A DNA stretch of 64,000 bases, from NCBI GenBank assembly GCA_017428085.1, contig JAFRRP010000033.1, positions 1-64,000 on the forward strand. Direction: 5' to 3'. The notes beneath the pieces are model-generated. The model did no database searches. It was given only the letters and a program-made list of their open reading frames with translations, and was not told where the DNA came from. Position 1 is the first letter of the stretch. Each line of letters opens with the position of its first letter. Shown here piece by piece: positions 36,471-45,525 of this stretch. The position numbers and the translations under genes were made by a program. The DNA is from Clostridia bacterium (GTDB lineage Bacteria; Bacillota; Clostridia; Oscillospirales; Acutalibacteraceae).

Positions 36471-39089
36471 TCAGACGATCCGTTTCTTGATATCGTACAG
36501 CTTCGTCAGCGCCTCCAACGGCGTCAGGGTGTTCACGTCAAGGGCTTTGATCTCCTCCAGCAGCCGGTCGTTCATGCTGCCGAACAGTCCCATCTGCATC
36601 TCGTTGGCGGGCTCTTCCTTGGCCTTCGCCGCGGCAGGCGCGGGCTTTTCCGTCACCAGCCCGGTCTCCTCCAGCTCCTTCAAAATCACCTTCGCACGGT
36701 TGACCACGCTGTTCGGCACGCCGGAGAGCTTTGCCACCTCGATGCCGTAACTGCCGTCCGCGCAGCCCCGCACGATGCGCCGCAAAAACGTGATGTCGTC
36801 GCCGCGCTTTTTCACGCTGGTGTTGTAATTCTTCACGCCCTCGATCTTCCCCTCCAGCTCCGTCAGCTCGTGGTAGTGGGTGGCGAACATGGTCTTCGCG
36901 CCGATCTTCTTTTTATCCGTCACGTATTCCAGCACGGCTCTCGCGATGCTCATGCCGTCGTAGGTGGAGGTGCCCCTGCCGATCTCGTCCAGAATGATCA
37001 AACTCTTTGCCGTGGCGGAGGACAGGATCGCCGCCACCTCGCTCATCTCCGTCATGAACGTGGACTGCCCGCCCACCAGATCGTCGGAGGCGCCCACGCG
37101 GGTGAAGATACTGTCCACGATGCCGATGGAAGCGCCGGCCGCGGGCACAAAGCTGCCCATCTGCGCCATCAGCACGATGATGGCCGTCTGGCGCATGTAG
37201 GTGGATTTGCCCGCCATGTTGGGGCCGGTGATGATGGCGGTACGGTTGTCGCGGCCGTCCAGCAGCGTGTCGTTGGGCACGAAGGGCGCGCCGTCCGTAA
37301 ACTGCTCCACCACCGGGTGACGGCCGTCCTTGATGTCGATGGTATCGGAATCGTCCACCAGCGGGCGCACGTAGCCGTTGCGCACGGCCGTTTCCGCCAG
37401 CGAGCACAGGGCGTCCAGCCTGGCGATGCACGTGCCCGTCAGCCGGATGCGCATCTGCGCGTCGGCCACCTTTTCCCGCACCGCGGTAAACAGCTCGTAT
37501 TCCAGCCGCACGATCCGCTCCTGCGCGCCCAGCACGCGGGATTCCAGCTCCTTGAGCTCCGGGGTGATATACCGTTCCGCGTTGGTCAGCGTCTGTTTTC
37601 TGATATAGCTGTCCGGCACCAGCTCCTTAAAGGAGTTCAGCACCTCTATGTAATAGCCGAAAACCTTGTTGTAGCCGATCTTCAGCTTCTTGATGCCCGT
37701 TTTTTCCTGTTCCTCGCGCTCGATCTTCGCCAAAAAATCCCTGCCGCCGTTGACGATCTCCCGCAGCTCATCCAGCTCCGCGTGGTACCCGGCGCGGATC
37801 ATGCCGCCCTCCCGCACGGAAAACGGCGGGTCCTCCACGATGGCGCCGTCGATCAGCGCCCGGATATCCTCCAGCGTATCGATATCGGCGCACAGGTCCT
37901 TTATCATGTTGGCGCCGCAGGGGGCCAGCAGCGCCTTGATACCGGGCAGCAGCGCCAGGCTCTGCGACAAGCTCCGCAGCTCCTTGGCGTTGGCGGAGCC
38001 GTAGGCCACGCGGGTGGCGATGCGCTCCAGATCGTTGACGCCGGCAAACGCCTCCGCCAGCTCGCTGCGCAGTTCGTTGGCGCAGTACAGCTCCTCCACG
38101 GCGTTCTGCCGGTACACGATGGCGGATACGCTGATCAGCGGTTGTTCCACCCAGGCGCGCAGCATGCGCTTGCCCATGGCGGTCTTCGTTTTGTCCAGCA
38201 CCCACAGCAGCGAGCCCTTTTTCTCGCGCCGGCGCTCGGTCTCGGTCAGCTCCAGATTGCGCCGGGTGACCGCGTTCATGGCAAGGTATTTTTCTTCCCG
38301 ATAGATATTGATTCCTGTGATATTGGAAAGGGAATTCTTCTGCGTTTCGTACAGATAGTTGAGCAGGCAGCCCAGCGCCGCCGTCGCGTGGGGCAGCGCG
38401 TCCATACCCAGCTGCGCAACGGACTTGCCGAAGTGCTCCTCCACGGTCTTCACGCAGGAAGAAAACTCGAAGCGGTCGTCCTCCTGAACGGAAGCCACGA
38501 TATCCGTCTTGCGGGTCACGTATTCCCGCAGCGTTTTGCTGTCGGAGGCGGCCTCGTTGAACAGCAGCTCCGTGGGGCCGAACCGTGCCAGCGAGTTCAC
38601 CGTCTTCGCGGCGGCGTCCCTGCCCGTGACCTCGCTCACCGTCAGCTCGCCGGTGGAAACGTCGCAGAAGCTCATGCCTACGGCGTCCTTCGCGTAACAG
38701 ATGCACGCCAGATAGTTGTTCTTCGTCTCGTCCAGCATGATGCTTTCGGTGACGGTGCCGGGGGTGACCACGCGGATCACGTCCCTCGTCACGATGCCCT
38801 TGGCGGCGGCGGGGTCCTCGGTCTGTTCGCACACGGCCACCTTGTAGCCCTTGGCCACCAGCCGCGCGATGTAGGTATCGGCGGCGTGGAAGGGAACGCC
38901 GCACATGGGCGCGCGCTCGGCCTGCCCGCAGTCCCGGCCGGTCAGCACCAGCTCCAGCTCGCGGGAGGCCACCTTTGCGTCCTCAAAGAACATCTCGTAG
39001 AAATCCCCGAGACGGTAGAACAAGATCGCATCCTGATAGAGCGACTTGATCTTGAAATATTGCTGCATCATCGGGGTGAATTCTGCCAT
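36471..39089 (-). CDS. mutS: DNA mismatch recognition ATPase MutS
   Basis: 872 residues. The mismatch-reading motif GDFYEMF is near residue 28; the Walker A motif GPNMAGKSTYMRQ is near 620, with DEIGRGTSTYDG (about 700) and the ATHYHEL signature (about 735). The tail (about 800-830) is Lys/Ala/Glu-rich. It binds mispairs and recruits MutL, whose gene follows after a GTAG-class repeat. Confidence 0.96.
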   Translation of the reverse strand: MAEFTPMMQQYFKIKSLYQDAILFYRLGDFYEMFFEDAKVASRELELVLTGRDCGQAERAPMCGVPFHAADTYIARLVAKGYKVAVCEQTEDPAAAKGIVTRDVIRVVTPGTVTESIMLDETKNNYLACICYAKDAVGMSFCDVSTGELTVSEVTGRDAAAKTVNSLARFGPTELLFNEAASDSKTLREYVTRKTDIVASVQEDDRFEFSSCVKTVEEHFGKSVAQLGMDALPHATAALGCLLNYLYETQKNSLSNITGINIYREEKYLAMNAVTRRNLELTETERRREKKGSLLWVLDKTKTAMGKRMLRAWVEQPLISVSAIVYRQNAVEELYCANELRSELAEAFAGVNDLERIATRVAYGSANAKELRSLSQSLALLPGIKALLAPCGANMIKDLCADIDTLEDIRALIDGAIVEDPPFSVREGGMIRAGYHAELDELREIVNGGRDFLAKIEREEQEKTGIKKLKIGYNKVFGYYIEVLNSFKELVPDSYIRKQTLTNAERYITPELKELESRVLGAQERIVRLEYELFTAVREKVADAQMRIRLTGTCIARLDALCSLAETAVRNGYVRPLVDDSDTIDIKDGRHPVVEQFTDGAPFVPNDTLLDGRDNRTAIITGPNMAGKSTYMRQTAIIVLMAQMGSFVPAAGASIGIVDSIFTRVGASDDLVGGQSTFMTEMSEVAAILSSATAKSLIILDEIGRGTSTYDGMSIARAVLEYVTDKKKIGAKTMFATHYHELTELEGKIEGVKNYNTSVKKRGDDITFLRRIVRGCADGSYGIEVAKLSGVPNSVVNRAKVILKELEETGLVTEKPAPAAAKAKEEPANEMQMGLFGSMNDRLLEEIKALDVNTLTPLEALTKLYDIKKRIV

Positions 39090-39121
39090 GGTTCAAAAGT
39101 GCCTTTCTTTGGGGTCGAGGT

Positions 39122-39144
39122 GTAGCACGGAGCCTCAGCTCCGT
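39122..39144 (+). repeat. Single GTAG-class arm followed by AGTCGGA units
   Basis: GTAGCACGGAGCCTCAGCTC plus CGT, with no partner arm. Bases 39147-39176 continue as AGTCGGA 7-bp units. A matching but weaker junction (GTAGCACGGC then TTTCAGCCGGAAGTC) follows the gerA-type gene at 44303-44337. Confidence 0.65.
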
Positions 39145-39238
39145 TTCAGTCGGAAGTCGACAGTCGGAAGCCCTGCCGGAAGCGCTGCCGCGCTTGATGA
39201 TCAATCACATTTTCTTCCGGCAAATTCAACTGTCAACA

Positions 39239-39357
39239 CGCGGACGCAGTCCGCATATCACTTTTCGCGAAGCGAAAAATATCACTCGCGTCAGCGAATA
39301 TCACGTTTGCGCAGCAAACGCATCACTGCAAAAACATGATCGATATCATGTTTTTGC
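39239..39357 (-). repeat. Array of five different hairpins with a shared ATATCAC linker
   Basis: Hairpins GCGGAC-GCA-GTCCGC (39240), TTTTCGC-GAA-GCGAAAA (39262), TCGC-GTCA-GCGA (39286), GTTTGC-GCA-GCAAAC (39305) and a 13-bp stem around CGAT (39328-39357). Linkers are ATATCAC three times and GCATCAC once. Stem sequences differ but every one pairs perfectly. On the minus strand the array follows the ylbF-like stop codon directly and reads hairpin-GTGATAT-hairpin. It lies in the 268-bp gap upstream of mutS. Confidence 0.85.
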
Positions 39358-39771
39358 TCAGCCGCATCCTCCGCAGGTGCTGCAGCTGCCGGTGCATTCG
39401 CCGTCCTCTGACATCGGCTCGCAGGTGGCGGGGTCCGCGCCGTTGACGCACTGGGACAAAATGCCGATCAGATAGTTCATCATGTCGTCCAGCTCCTGCT
39501 TTTTCGCCTCATAGCGCTTCATGTTCTCGTTGAGCATGATCTCGCCGTAAAGATTTTGGAACTCCCTGTCCATGTCGGACAGCTTCTGCTCGTCCGGCGC
39601 GTCCTTGCCGCTTTCGTTCTGGTAGGCCATCTGCACAAGGTTCAGCTTGCCGATCATGGCGTTCAGCTCCATATCCTCTTCGTTGGCCTTTTTCGCCTCC
39701 ATAAAGGCGATGTATTTTTCGTCCTGCTGGATGGCTTCCCCCAGCTGTCTGGTGATTTCGATAACGTCCAT
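39358..39771 (-). CDS. YlbF/YmcA-family protein with cysteine-rich tail
   Basis: 137 residues. The helical YlbF/YmcA core (about 1-105) is followed by a tail with six cysteines in the pattern C..CEPMSEDGECTGSCSTCGGC. In Bacillus, YlbF, YmcA and YaaT form a complex that binds Fe-S clusters and steers RNase Y processing, competence and sporulation; a cluster-binding role for this tail is inference. It stands between miaB and mutS and ends directly at the hairpin array, a curious place for an RNA-processing cofactor. Confidence 0.8.
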   Translation of the reverse strand: MDVIEITRQLGEAIQQDEKYIAFMEAKKANEEDMELNAMIGKLNLVQMAYQNESGKDAPDEQKLSDMDREFQNLYGEIMLNENMKRYEAKKQELDDMMNYLIGILSQCVNGADPATCEPMSEDGECTGSCSTCGGCG

Positions 39772-39793
39772 GTTGTTCTCCTGATCTATCCTC

Positions 39794-39910
39794 GTAGCAC
39801 GGAGCCTCAGCTCCGTTTTTTATTTGTCATACCAATTCTGCCTAATTGATAGTGCTATGACGGTTCATTATATCATTTCGGATGTAAACGCAGCTGAGGC
39901 TGCGTGCTGC
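39794..39910. repeat. GTAG-footed inverted hairpin pair
   Basis: GTAGCACGGAGCCTCAGCTC (from 39794) and an inverse arm ending GGCTGCGTGCTGC (39910), about 70 bp apart, between miaB and the ylbF-like gene. Inner stems differ (GGAGC against GCAGC). Confidence 0.78.
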
Positions 39911-39919
39911 GTCGATTTC

Positions 39920-41350
39920 TTACGGCTTACGACTGATTTCCCCGGACAGGATCCAGTTCTTCGCCTCGGTGACCCTGACGTTCACGTAATTCCCGATCAG
40001 GGCGGGGTCGCCGGGGAAGTCGATATTCACGTTGCCCGCCGTGCGGCCGGTCAGCCTGCCGTCGTTCTCCTTGGTAACGCCCTCGACCAATACCTCGTAG
40101 GCTTGTCCCACCATGGAAGCGCACCTCTCGGCGGCGATGGACTCCTGCGTTTTCAGCAGCTCGGCAAACCATTTCGATTTCTCCGCCGCCGACACGGGAT
40201 CGTCCATCCGCATTGCCTTCGTCCCCTCCCGGGGGGAAAAGATAAAGGTGAACAGCGAGGTGAATTTCACTTCCTCGATCAGCGAAAGCGTCTCCTTGAA
40301 TTCCTCATACGTCTCGCCGGGGAAGCCCACGATCACGTCGCTGGTCAGGGACAGGTCCGGCATCACCTTTTTCGCGTAGGCGATCAGTTCAAGGTACTCT
40401 TCTCTGGTGTAGCCCCGGTTCATGGCCCGCAGCACCCGGCTGCTGCCCGACTGGAACGGCAGGTGCAGGTGGCGCGCCGCCTTTTCGCAGGCTGCCATGG
40501 CGTCCAGCAGCTCTTTCGTGCAGTCCTTGGGGTGGGAGGTCATGAAGCGGATCTTGAAATCCCCCTCCAGCGCGTTGATCCTGCGAAGAAGCTCCGGAAA
40601 GTCCACGCCGAAATCGCAGTTCCTGCCGTAGGAATTGACGTTCTGCCCCAGCAGCGTGATCTCCTTCGCGCCGCTTTCGATCAGCTCTTCGGCCTCCGCG
40701 ATCACCGCCTCCGGGCGGCGGCTGCGCTCGCGCCCCCTGACGTATGGCACCACGCAGTAGGTGCAGAAGTTGTTGCAGCCGTACATGATGGGCAGCCACG
40801 CCTTGAAATCCCCGTCCCGGTACACCGGCAAGCCTTCCACGATCTCGCCCGCGGTTTCCGTCGTCTCGAATACCCGCTTGCCGCCCCGCAGCGTTTGGTA
40901 CAGCAGCTCCGGCAGGCGGTGGACGGCGAAGGTGCCGAACACCAGGTCCACGAACGGATAGCTGCGCCGGATGCGCTCCGCCACGTGGGGCTGCTGCATC
41001 ATGCAGCCGCACAGCACGATCTTCATGTGGCGGCGCCGTTCCTTGACCGGCTTCAGCGCGCCCACGTTGCCGAACACCCGGTCCTGCGCGTGTTCCCGCA
41101 CGGCGCAGGTGTTGAACAGCACCAGATCCGCCTGCTCCTTCTCGTCCGTGAAGGTATAGCCCATGGCGGAAAGCTGCCCTTTCAGCCGTTCGGAGTCGGC
41201 CACGTTGCCCTGGCACCCGTAGGTATGCACAAACGCCCTGGGCGCGCCCTCCGGAAACTGCGCTTCCAAAATCGCCCGCACTCTTTGGGTATATTCGCGC
41301 TGTTTTGCAAGCTCGCCGGGCGAAACACCCGTCAGTGAAACATCCGCCAA
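39920..41350 (-). CDS. miaB: tRNA-2-methylthio-N6-dimethylallyladenosine synthase
   Basis: 476 residues. The methylthiotransferase N-domain has its cysteines in YGCQGN, NTCAVRE and GCMMQ; the radical-SAM triad is CNNFCTYC (about 177-184); a TRAM domain closes the protein. TTG 41350 is chosen: GGAGG stands six bases before it, whereas the TTG at 41356 abuts the same site. The last four residues (SRKP) and the TAA stop are written by AGTCGTA-type 7-bp units. A promoter lies at 41389-41417. Confidence 0.93.
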   Translation of the reverse strand: MADVSLTGVSPGELAKQREYTQRVRAILEAQFPEGAPRAFVHTYGCQGNVADSERLKGQLSAMGYTFTDEKEQADLVLFNTCAVREHAQDRVFGNVGALKPVKERRRHMKIVLCGCMMQQPHVAERIRRSYPFVDLVFGTFAVHRLPELLYQTLRGGKRVFETTETAGEIVEGLPVYRDGDFKAWLPIMYGCNNFCTYCVVPYVRGRERSRRPEAVIAEAEELIESGAKEITLLGQNVNSYGRNCDFGVDFPELLRRINALEGDFKIRFMTSHPKDCTKELLDAMAACEKAARHLHLPFQSGSSRVLRAMNRGYTREEYLELIAYAKKVMPDLSLTSDVIVGFPGETYEEFKETLSLIEEVKFTSLFTFIFSPREGTKAMRMDDPVSAAEKSKWFAELLKTQESIAAERCASMVGQAYEVLVEGVTKENDGRLTGRTAGNVNIDFPGDPALIGNYVNVRVTEAKNWILSGEISRKP

Positions 41351-41388
41351 AACCAACCTCCGCGGCTAATTAGAGAAATATTTAATTT

Positions 41389-41417
41389 ATTATATATAAT
41401 ATCGGGCGGAAAGTAAA
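41389..41417 (-). promoter_or_regulatory. Promoter of miaB
   Basis: Minus strand TTTACT (41412-41417), 17 bp, TATAAT (41389-41394), 38 bp before the TTG start. The rest of the 209-bp gap to 41559 shows nothing recognisable. Confidence 0.75.
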
Positions 41418-41559
41418 GTCCTTTTTCAAAGTTTCCGGTTTTTTATTGTTAAAAATAATGGACGTTTTTCTGTATGATTTGTCAGTTTTTCTCAAAACTG
41501 GATACGCAACACGCAAAACCGTACCGACAAGCTTTCGGTCTTACGCCGCGCGCCGCGTT

Positions 41560-41937
41560 TCAGAACACGTTGCGCGCCGCCGGCTGCTCTCCCCGCAAAA
41601 CCACCTCGATGGCGGCGCGGCAGTCCTCCACCGTTTCAAACAGCTTTTCCGTATCGCCCGTCCCCATATATTTTTCGATTTTATAAAAATACTGTTCCAT
41701 CTCGTCGGCGTCGCTGTGCTTCAGCAGCACGCCCAGCATTTCCCGCTTTTCCCGCCACAGCGTCTGCGCCTGTTCCAGCGGCTTTTTGTAGTCGCCGCCC
41801 TGTTCGTGTTTCTCCTGCGCCTGTTCCAGATACCCGGTCAGCGCCTTGCCCACCTTGTTCACATACCGCAGCAAGCCGCAGCTCACCGCCAGCGCCGCCG
41901 CGATCAGCAGCGCCGCCGCGATCACCCGTTTCGTCAT
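41560..41937 (-). CDS. DUF4363-like small membrane-anchored protein
   Basis: 125 residues. An N-terminal membrane anchor (VIAAALLIAAALAVSCGLL) is followed by a helical domain rich in Glu and Lys. It overlaps the DUF421 gene by four bases. This pairing of a DUF421 protein and a DUF4363 protein recurs in spore formers and is often near spore genes, as here; the function is unknown. Confidence 0.75.
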   Translation of the reverse strand: MTKRVIAAALLIAAALAVSCGLLRYVNKVGKALTGYLEQAQEKHEQGGDYKKPLEQAQTLWREKREMLGVLLKHSDADEMEQYFYKIEKYMGTGDTEKLFETVEDCRAAIEVVLRGEQPAARNVF

Positions 41938-42611
41938 AGACCATTATCCCTTTCGATCAGATTGACCTGCCCCAGCTTATTGACGGTCAGCAGAAACACG
42001 TCCTTCTGCTTTACGCCCGCTTTTTCTATGATATGCCGGATCTGCCGTTCCGTGACGCCGCATTCCGCCAGCTTCGCGTCGATGAGCTTCCCGTCCATCA
42101 CCACGGCAGCGGCCACGCCCGTATCCGCCGGGGATTTGCCCGCGTCTTCGGCGGAAAGCGGCCGCTTTTCGGGCTTCAGCAGCACGCTCAGCGAGCCGTT
42201 GGTCTCCGCGAAGGCGTACTGCACGTCCGCGATATCGAACACGTCCTTCTGCCGCAGCGCTTCCAGCACGTCGTCCAGATTATACCGCAGCTTTTTCATA
42301 TTTTTCTGGTCCAGCACGCCGTCTTTGATCAGCATCACGGAGTTGCCCTGCATCACGCTGCGCAAGCGGTCGCTTTTGACGCTCACCGCCCCCAGCAGGA
42401 TCTCGACGCCGACCAGCACGCACACCGCCACGATGGAATTGAACATGGGGATGTCGTTGTCCTGCATGGGGACCGCGGCCACCTCCGAAAGCAGGATCGT
42501 CGTCACCAGCTCCGTGGGCTGCAGCTCCCCGATCTGCCGTTTGCCCATCAGCCGCAGGGAAAGCATCACCGTCACCAGCAGGATCACCGCGCGGATAAAC
42601 GCGATCAACAT
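41934..42611 (-). CDS. DUF421 (YetF-like) membrane protein
   Basis: 225 residues. Three membrane segments in the first 80 residues contain LMGKRQIGELQPTELVTTI, the DUF421 signature; the soluble part carries the YetF-type DGVLDQKNMKKLRYNLDDVLEALR region split over about 108-131. A GAGGTG site precedes ATG 42611. The relatives have roles in spore or envelope physiology not worked out. It is divergent from the germination operon across a 7-bp-arm element. Confidence 0.85.
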   Translation of the reverse strand: MLIAFIRAVILLVTVMLSLRLMGKRQIGELQPTELVTTILLSEVAAVPMQDNDIPMFNSIVAVCVLVGVEILLGAVSVKSDRLRSVMQGNSVMLIKDGVLDQKNMKKLRYNLDDVLEALRQKDVFDIADVQYAFAETNGSLSVLLKPEKRPLSAEDAGKSPADTGVAAAVVMDGKLIDAKLAECGVTERQIRHIIEKAGVKQKDVFLLTVNKLGQVNLIERDNGL

Positions 42612-42675
42612 AAAAAATCACCTCGGAGGGAGTATAGACCGGGACGGGGCGGTCAATACCGTTGGTAGAAAAAAA

Positions 42676-42829
42676 GAGCGGAGAGCGGAGTTCGGAGAGC
42701 GGAGATAATACCGGGAACTGCGGTTTGCATTTCATTAAGAGAGGATCGGATCATTATCCCTCATGACATATTGCAATTCTTACAACACAACTTTCCGATC
42801 TCCGATCTCCGCTCTCCAAACTCCGCTCT
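42676..42829. repeat. 7-bp-arm element, GGAGAGC type
   Basis: Left arm 42676-42706 (GGAGAGC, GGAGTTC units), right arm 42796-42829 in inverse orientation (CTCCGAT, CTCCGCT, CTCCAAA). It fills the intergenic region between DUF421 and the germination operon, where the operon promoter must also lie. Confidence 0.85.
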
Positions 42830-42857
42830 AAAAAAGATTTCACCGAAAGGAGCCCCT

Positions 42858-44306
42858 ATGTCCGACACGCCGTTCACCCCCTCCCTCTCCTCCAATCTCC
42901 GCGCGTTGAAAGAACTGCTGGGCGACAGCTTCGACCTGATCGTCCGGGAGCTGGCCGTCGCCGGGACGAAGGCCTACGCGATCTGCTTCGACGGCATGTG
43001 CGACGAGCTGAAGATCGCGGAGGCGCTCATCAAGCCGCTGACCGATCCCGCCCTCAAAAAACCGCCGGACGGAACGCTGTTTGAAGCGGTCCGCGACCGG
43101 CTGTACAAGGGAACGGACGTCAAAACCGTATATACCGTTCCCGACGCGGCGCAGGCGGCGCTGGACGGCAATCTGGTGCTGCTGGCGGAGAAAGAGCCCG
43201 CCGCGCTGACCTTTTCCGTGCAGGGCTATCCCCGGCGATCGGTGGGCGAACCCCTCAGCGAGCAGAACGAAAAAGGCACGCAGGAGGGCTTTACGGACAA
43301 TTTCAAGGACAACGTGACGCTGCTGCGCCGCCGTCTGCGCACCCCGCTGCTTTCCACGGAGCTGCTGACGGCGGGCGATACCTCGCAGACGCCCGTGGTG
43401 CTGTGTTTCATAAGGGGCCGGGCGGACGCGGCCATGCTGGCGCAGGTGAAAAACCGCCTGCAGACCGCAAAGCTGGACGCGGCGCTGGGCGCGGGCTGCC
43501 TGCGCCCGTTTCTGGAGGACAGACGCCCCGGTCTGTTCAAGGGCACGGGCGTGACGGAACGCCCGGACACCCTCGCCGCCATGCTGACGGAGGGCCGCAT
43601 CGGCGTGATCGTGGACGGCGTTCCCTACGCGGTGATCGTGCCGTATCTGTTCAGCGACCACTTTCACACGGCGGACGACTACCTCTCCGGCCCGGCCTAC
43701 GCGGTGTTCATGCGGGCGCTGCGGGTGGCGTGCGTGGCGACAGCCGCCGCGCTGCCGGGCTTTTTTGTGGCGGTGTGCGTGTTCCACCCGGAGATCATCC
43801 CCTCGGACATCATGTTCGACATCGCCAAGGCGGAAAGCAAAACGCCCTTCCCGCTGATGGCGGAGGCGCTGATCATCCACCTGATCTACGAGGTGGTACG
43901 GGAGGCGGGCCTGCGGATGCCCGTGGCCGTCGGTCACGCGGTGAGCATCGTGGGGGCGCTGGTGATCGGCGACACGGCGGTGACGGCGGGGCTGATCGGC
44001 GCGCCCATGCTGATCGTGGTGGCGCTGACGGCGGTGTGCTCCTCCGTGGCGGTGCGGCTGCACGAAACGGTGTCGCTGATCCGCTTCGCGCTGATCCTCA
44101 TCGGGGGGTTGACCGGTCTTTACGGCGTGATGCTGTTTTCCGGCCTGATGCTGACGGAGCTGTGCGCCGTGGCGCCCTTCGGGGTGCCCTTCTCCGCGCC
44201 GGTATCCCCCTTTGTCAAGGCGGCGCAGCAGGATACCCTTTTGCGCGCCGGCTGGCGCAAGCTGGGCCGCCGCGTAACGACCGTAAAAGAAATGAAATTC
44301 GAGTAG
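42858..44306 (+). CDS. Spore germinant receptor subunit A (GerA family)
   Basis: 482 residues from ATG 42858 (AAAGGAG upstream); a longer frame starts inside the repeat element. The N-terminal soluble part (about 1-270) is followed by membrane segments with the GerA hallmark HLIYEVVREAGLRMP and VSIVGALVIGDTAV (about 355-385). With the next two genes it forms an inner-membrane nutrient receptor that triggers germination. Its stop codon TAG overlaps the foot of a GTAG-type hairpin (44303). Confidence 0.93.
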   Translation: MSDTPFTPSLSSNLRALKELLGDSFDLIVRELAVAGTKAYAICFDGMCDELKIAEALIKPLTDPALKKPPDGTLFEAVRDRLYKGTDVKTVYTVPDAAQAALDGNLVLLAEKEPAALTFSVQGYPRRSVGEPLSEQNEKGTQEGFTDNFKDNVTLLRRRLRTPLLSTELLTAGDTSQTPVVLCFIRGRADAAMLAQVKNRLQTAKLDAALGAGCLRPFLEDRRPGLFKGTGVTERPDTLAAMLTEGRIGVIVDGVPYAVIVPYLFSDHFHTADDYLSGPAYAVFMRALRVACVATAAALPGFFVAVCVFHPEIIPSDIMFDIAKAESKTPFPLMAEALIIHLIYEVVREAGLRMPVAVGHAVSIVGALVIGDTAVTAGLIGAPMLIVVALTAVCSSVAVRLHETVSLIRFALILIGGLTGLYGVMLFSGLMLTELCAVAPFGVPFSAPVSPFVKAAQQDTLLRAGWRKLGRRVTTVKEMKFE

Positions 44307-44368
44307 CACGGCTTACGCCGTTTCAGCCGGAAGTCATACTGTCCAAAAATTTGCAAAGGGTGAACCAG

Positions 44369-45469
44369 ATGAAACCACAGGAAAAGATCGGCGGCGGGCA
44401 GCTGTTCGCGCTGCTGTTTGCCAGCCGCGCCATCGGGCTGTTCACCTTCACCGTGCCGCAGGAGACCGGCTTTTCCGCCGGGGACAGGGTGCTGTTCACA
44501 GTGCCCTTCTGCCTGCTGTGCCTGTTGTTCGCCGTGCCCGGGCTGCTGGTCGGCAGCCGCCACGAAAACGGGATCGCTGGCGCGGCGCGGGCGGCCTCTC
44601 CCCTGCTGGCAAAGGGCGTCGGCGTATTTTACGCCGCGGCGTTCCTGTGCGCGGCGGCGCTGGGCGCGCTGCGTTTTGAGCTGTTTGTCGGGACCGTGCT
44701 GTTCCCGGAAAGCAGCACCGCTGTCTTTACGGCGCTGCTGCTGGCGGCGGCCGCGGCGGCCTCCCTGCGCGGGGTGCAGGCGCTGGGCCGGACGGCGGCC
44801 GTCCTGCTGGCGCTGCTGGCCGGTTCCGTGCTGTTCCTGCTGATCGCCACGTTTGACCGCTTCAACGGATTGAACCTGACGCCGCCCCTGGAAAACGGCG
44901 CGGGCCCTGTGCTGAAAAACGCGTTTCGCTCCGCCGGGCGCACCACGGAGCTGGCCGCCCTCACCCTGGCCCCCGCTTTCACGCGGGGACGCGTCAAAAA
45001 AGCGGCCGTGGGCTGGCTGACGGCGTTTTCCGCCGCCGCGGCGGTGATCTTCTGTTGGATCGGCGGCGTGACGGGGCGGTACGGCGAACAGCAGATGTTC
45101 CCGCTGTACACCCTGACGGAGGTGGCCCGTTTCGGCGTGTTCGAACGCATGGACGCGGTACTGACGGGGGTGTGGATCTTGGTGGCCTTTCTGCAGGCGG
45201 CGTTTTTCCTGTGGCTTGCCGCGCTGGCGCTGAAGCAGAGCTTTGACAGAAAAATGCCCCCGGCGGGCGCTTTCGCGGGGGCGACGGCCGTACTGGGGCT
45301 GTTTTTCCTGTTTTCGGCGCTGGCAGACCGTACCGACGGCGAAGCCACCGTCTATACGTCCGCGGCGCTGTTCCTTCTTTCCTCCGTCGTCATCCCGCTG
45401 ACGGTCCTTCTCGCCGGGAAACTGACTGCTTCGTCCCCCAAACCGGACGCATCCCCCGGGCGGGGCTGA
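44369..45469 (+). CDS. Spore germinant receptor subunit B (GerB permease-like)
   Basis: 366 residues, about ten membrane segments, of the amino-acid-permease-like GerB family that binds the germinant. The start MKPQEKIGGGQLFALLFASR is typical; AAAGGGTG precedes the ATG. It stands between the A and C subunit genes, the standard order. The sequence is very rich in Ala and Leu, like the rest of the operon. Confidence 0.9.
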   Translation: MKPQEKIGGGQLFALLFASRAIGLFTFTVPQETGFSAGDRVLFTVPFCLLCLLFAVPGLLVGSRHENGIAGAARAASPLLAKGVGVFYAAAFLCAAALGALRFELFVGTVLFPESSTAVFTALLLAAAAAASLRGVQALGRTAAVLLALLAGSVLFLLIATFDRFNGLNLTPPLENGAGPVLKNAFRSAGRTTELAALTLAPAFTRGRVKKAAVGWLTAFSAAAAVIFCWIGGVTGRYGEQQMFPLYTLTEVARFGVFERMDAVLTGVWILVAFLQAAFFLWLAALALKQSFDRKMPPAGAFAGATAVLGLFFLFSALADRTDGEATVYTSAALFLLSSVVIPLTVLLAGKLTASSPKPDASPGRG

Positions 45470-45525
45470 CGGAACGGTCTCCTCCTTACCCTGTTCAAGC
45501 CATTACTCTGACGAAAAAAAAGCGA

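Noticed and set aside
36363..39125. 920-codon plus-strand frame opposite mutS
   Set aside because: Shadow of a GC-rich gene; the minus strand gives an intact MutS.
43403..44368. N-terminal extension of the GerB frame overlapping the GerA gene
   Set aside because: Arg/Gly-rich out-of-frame reading of the A subunit gene; the GerB protein begins normally at 44369.
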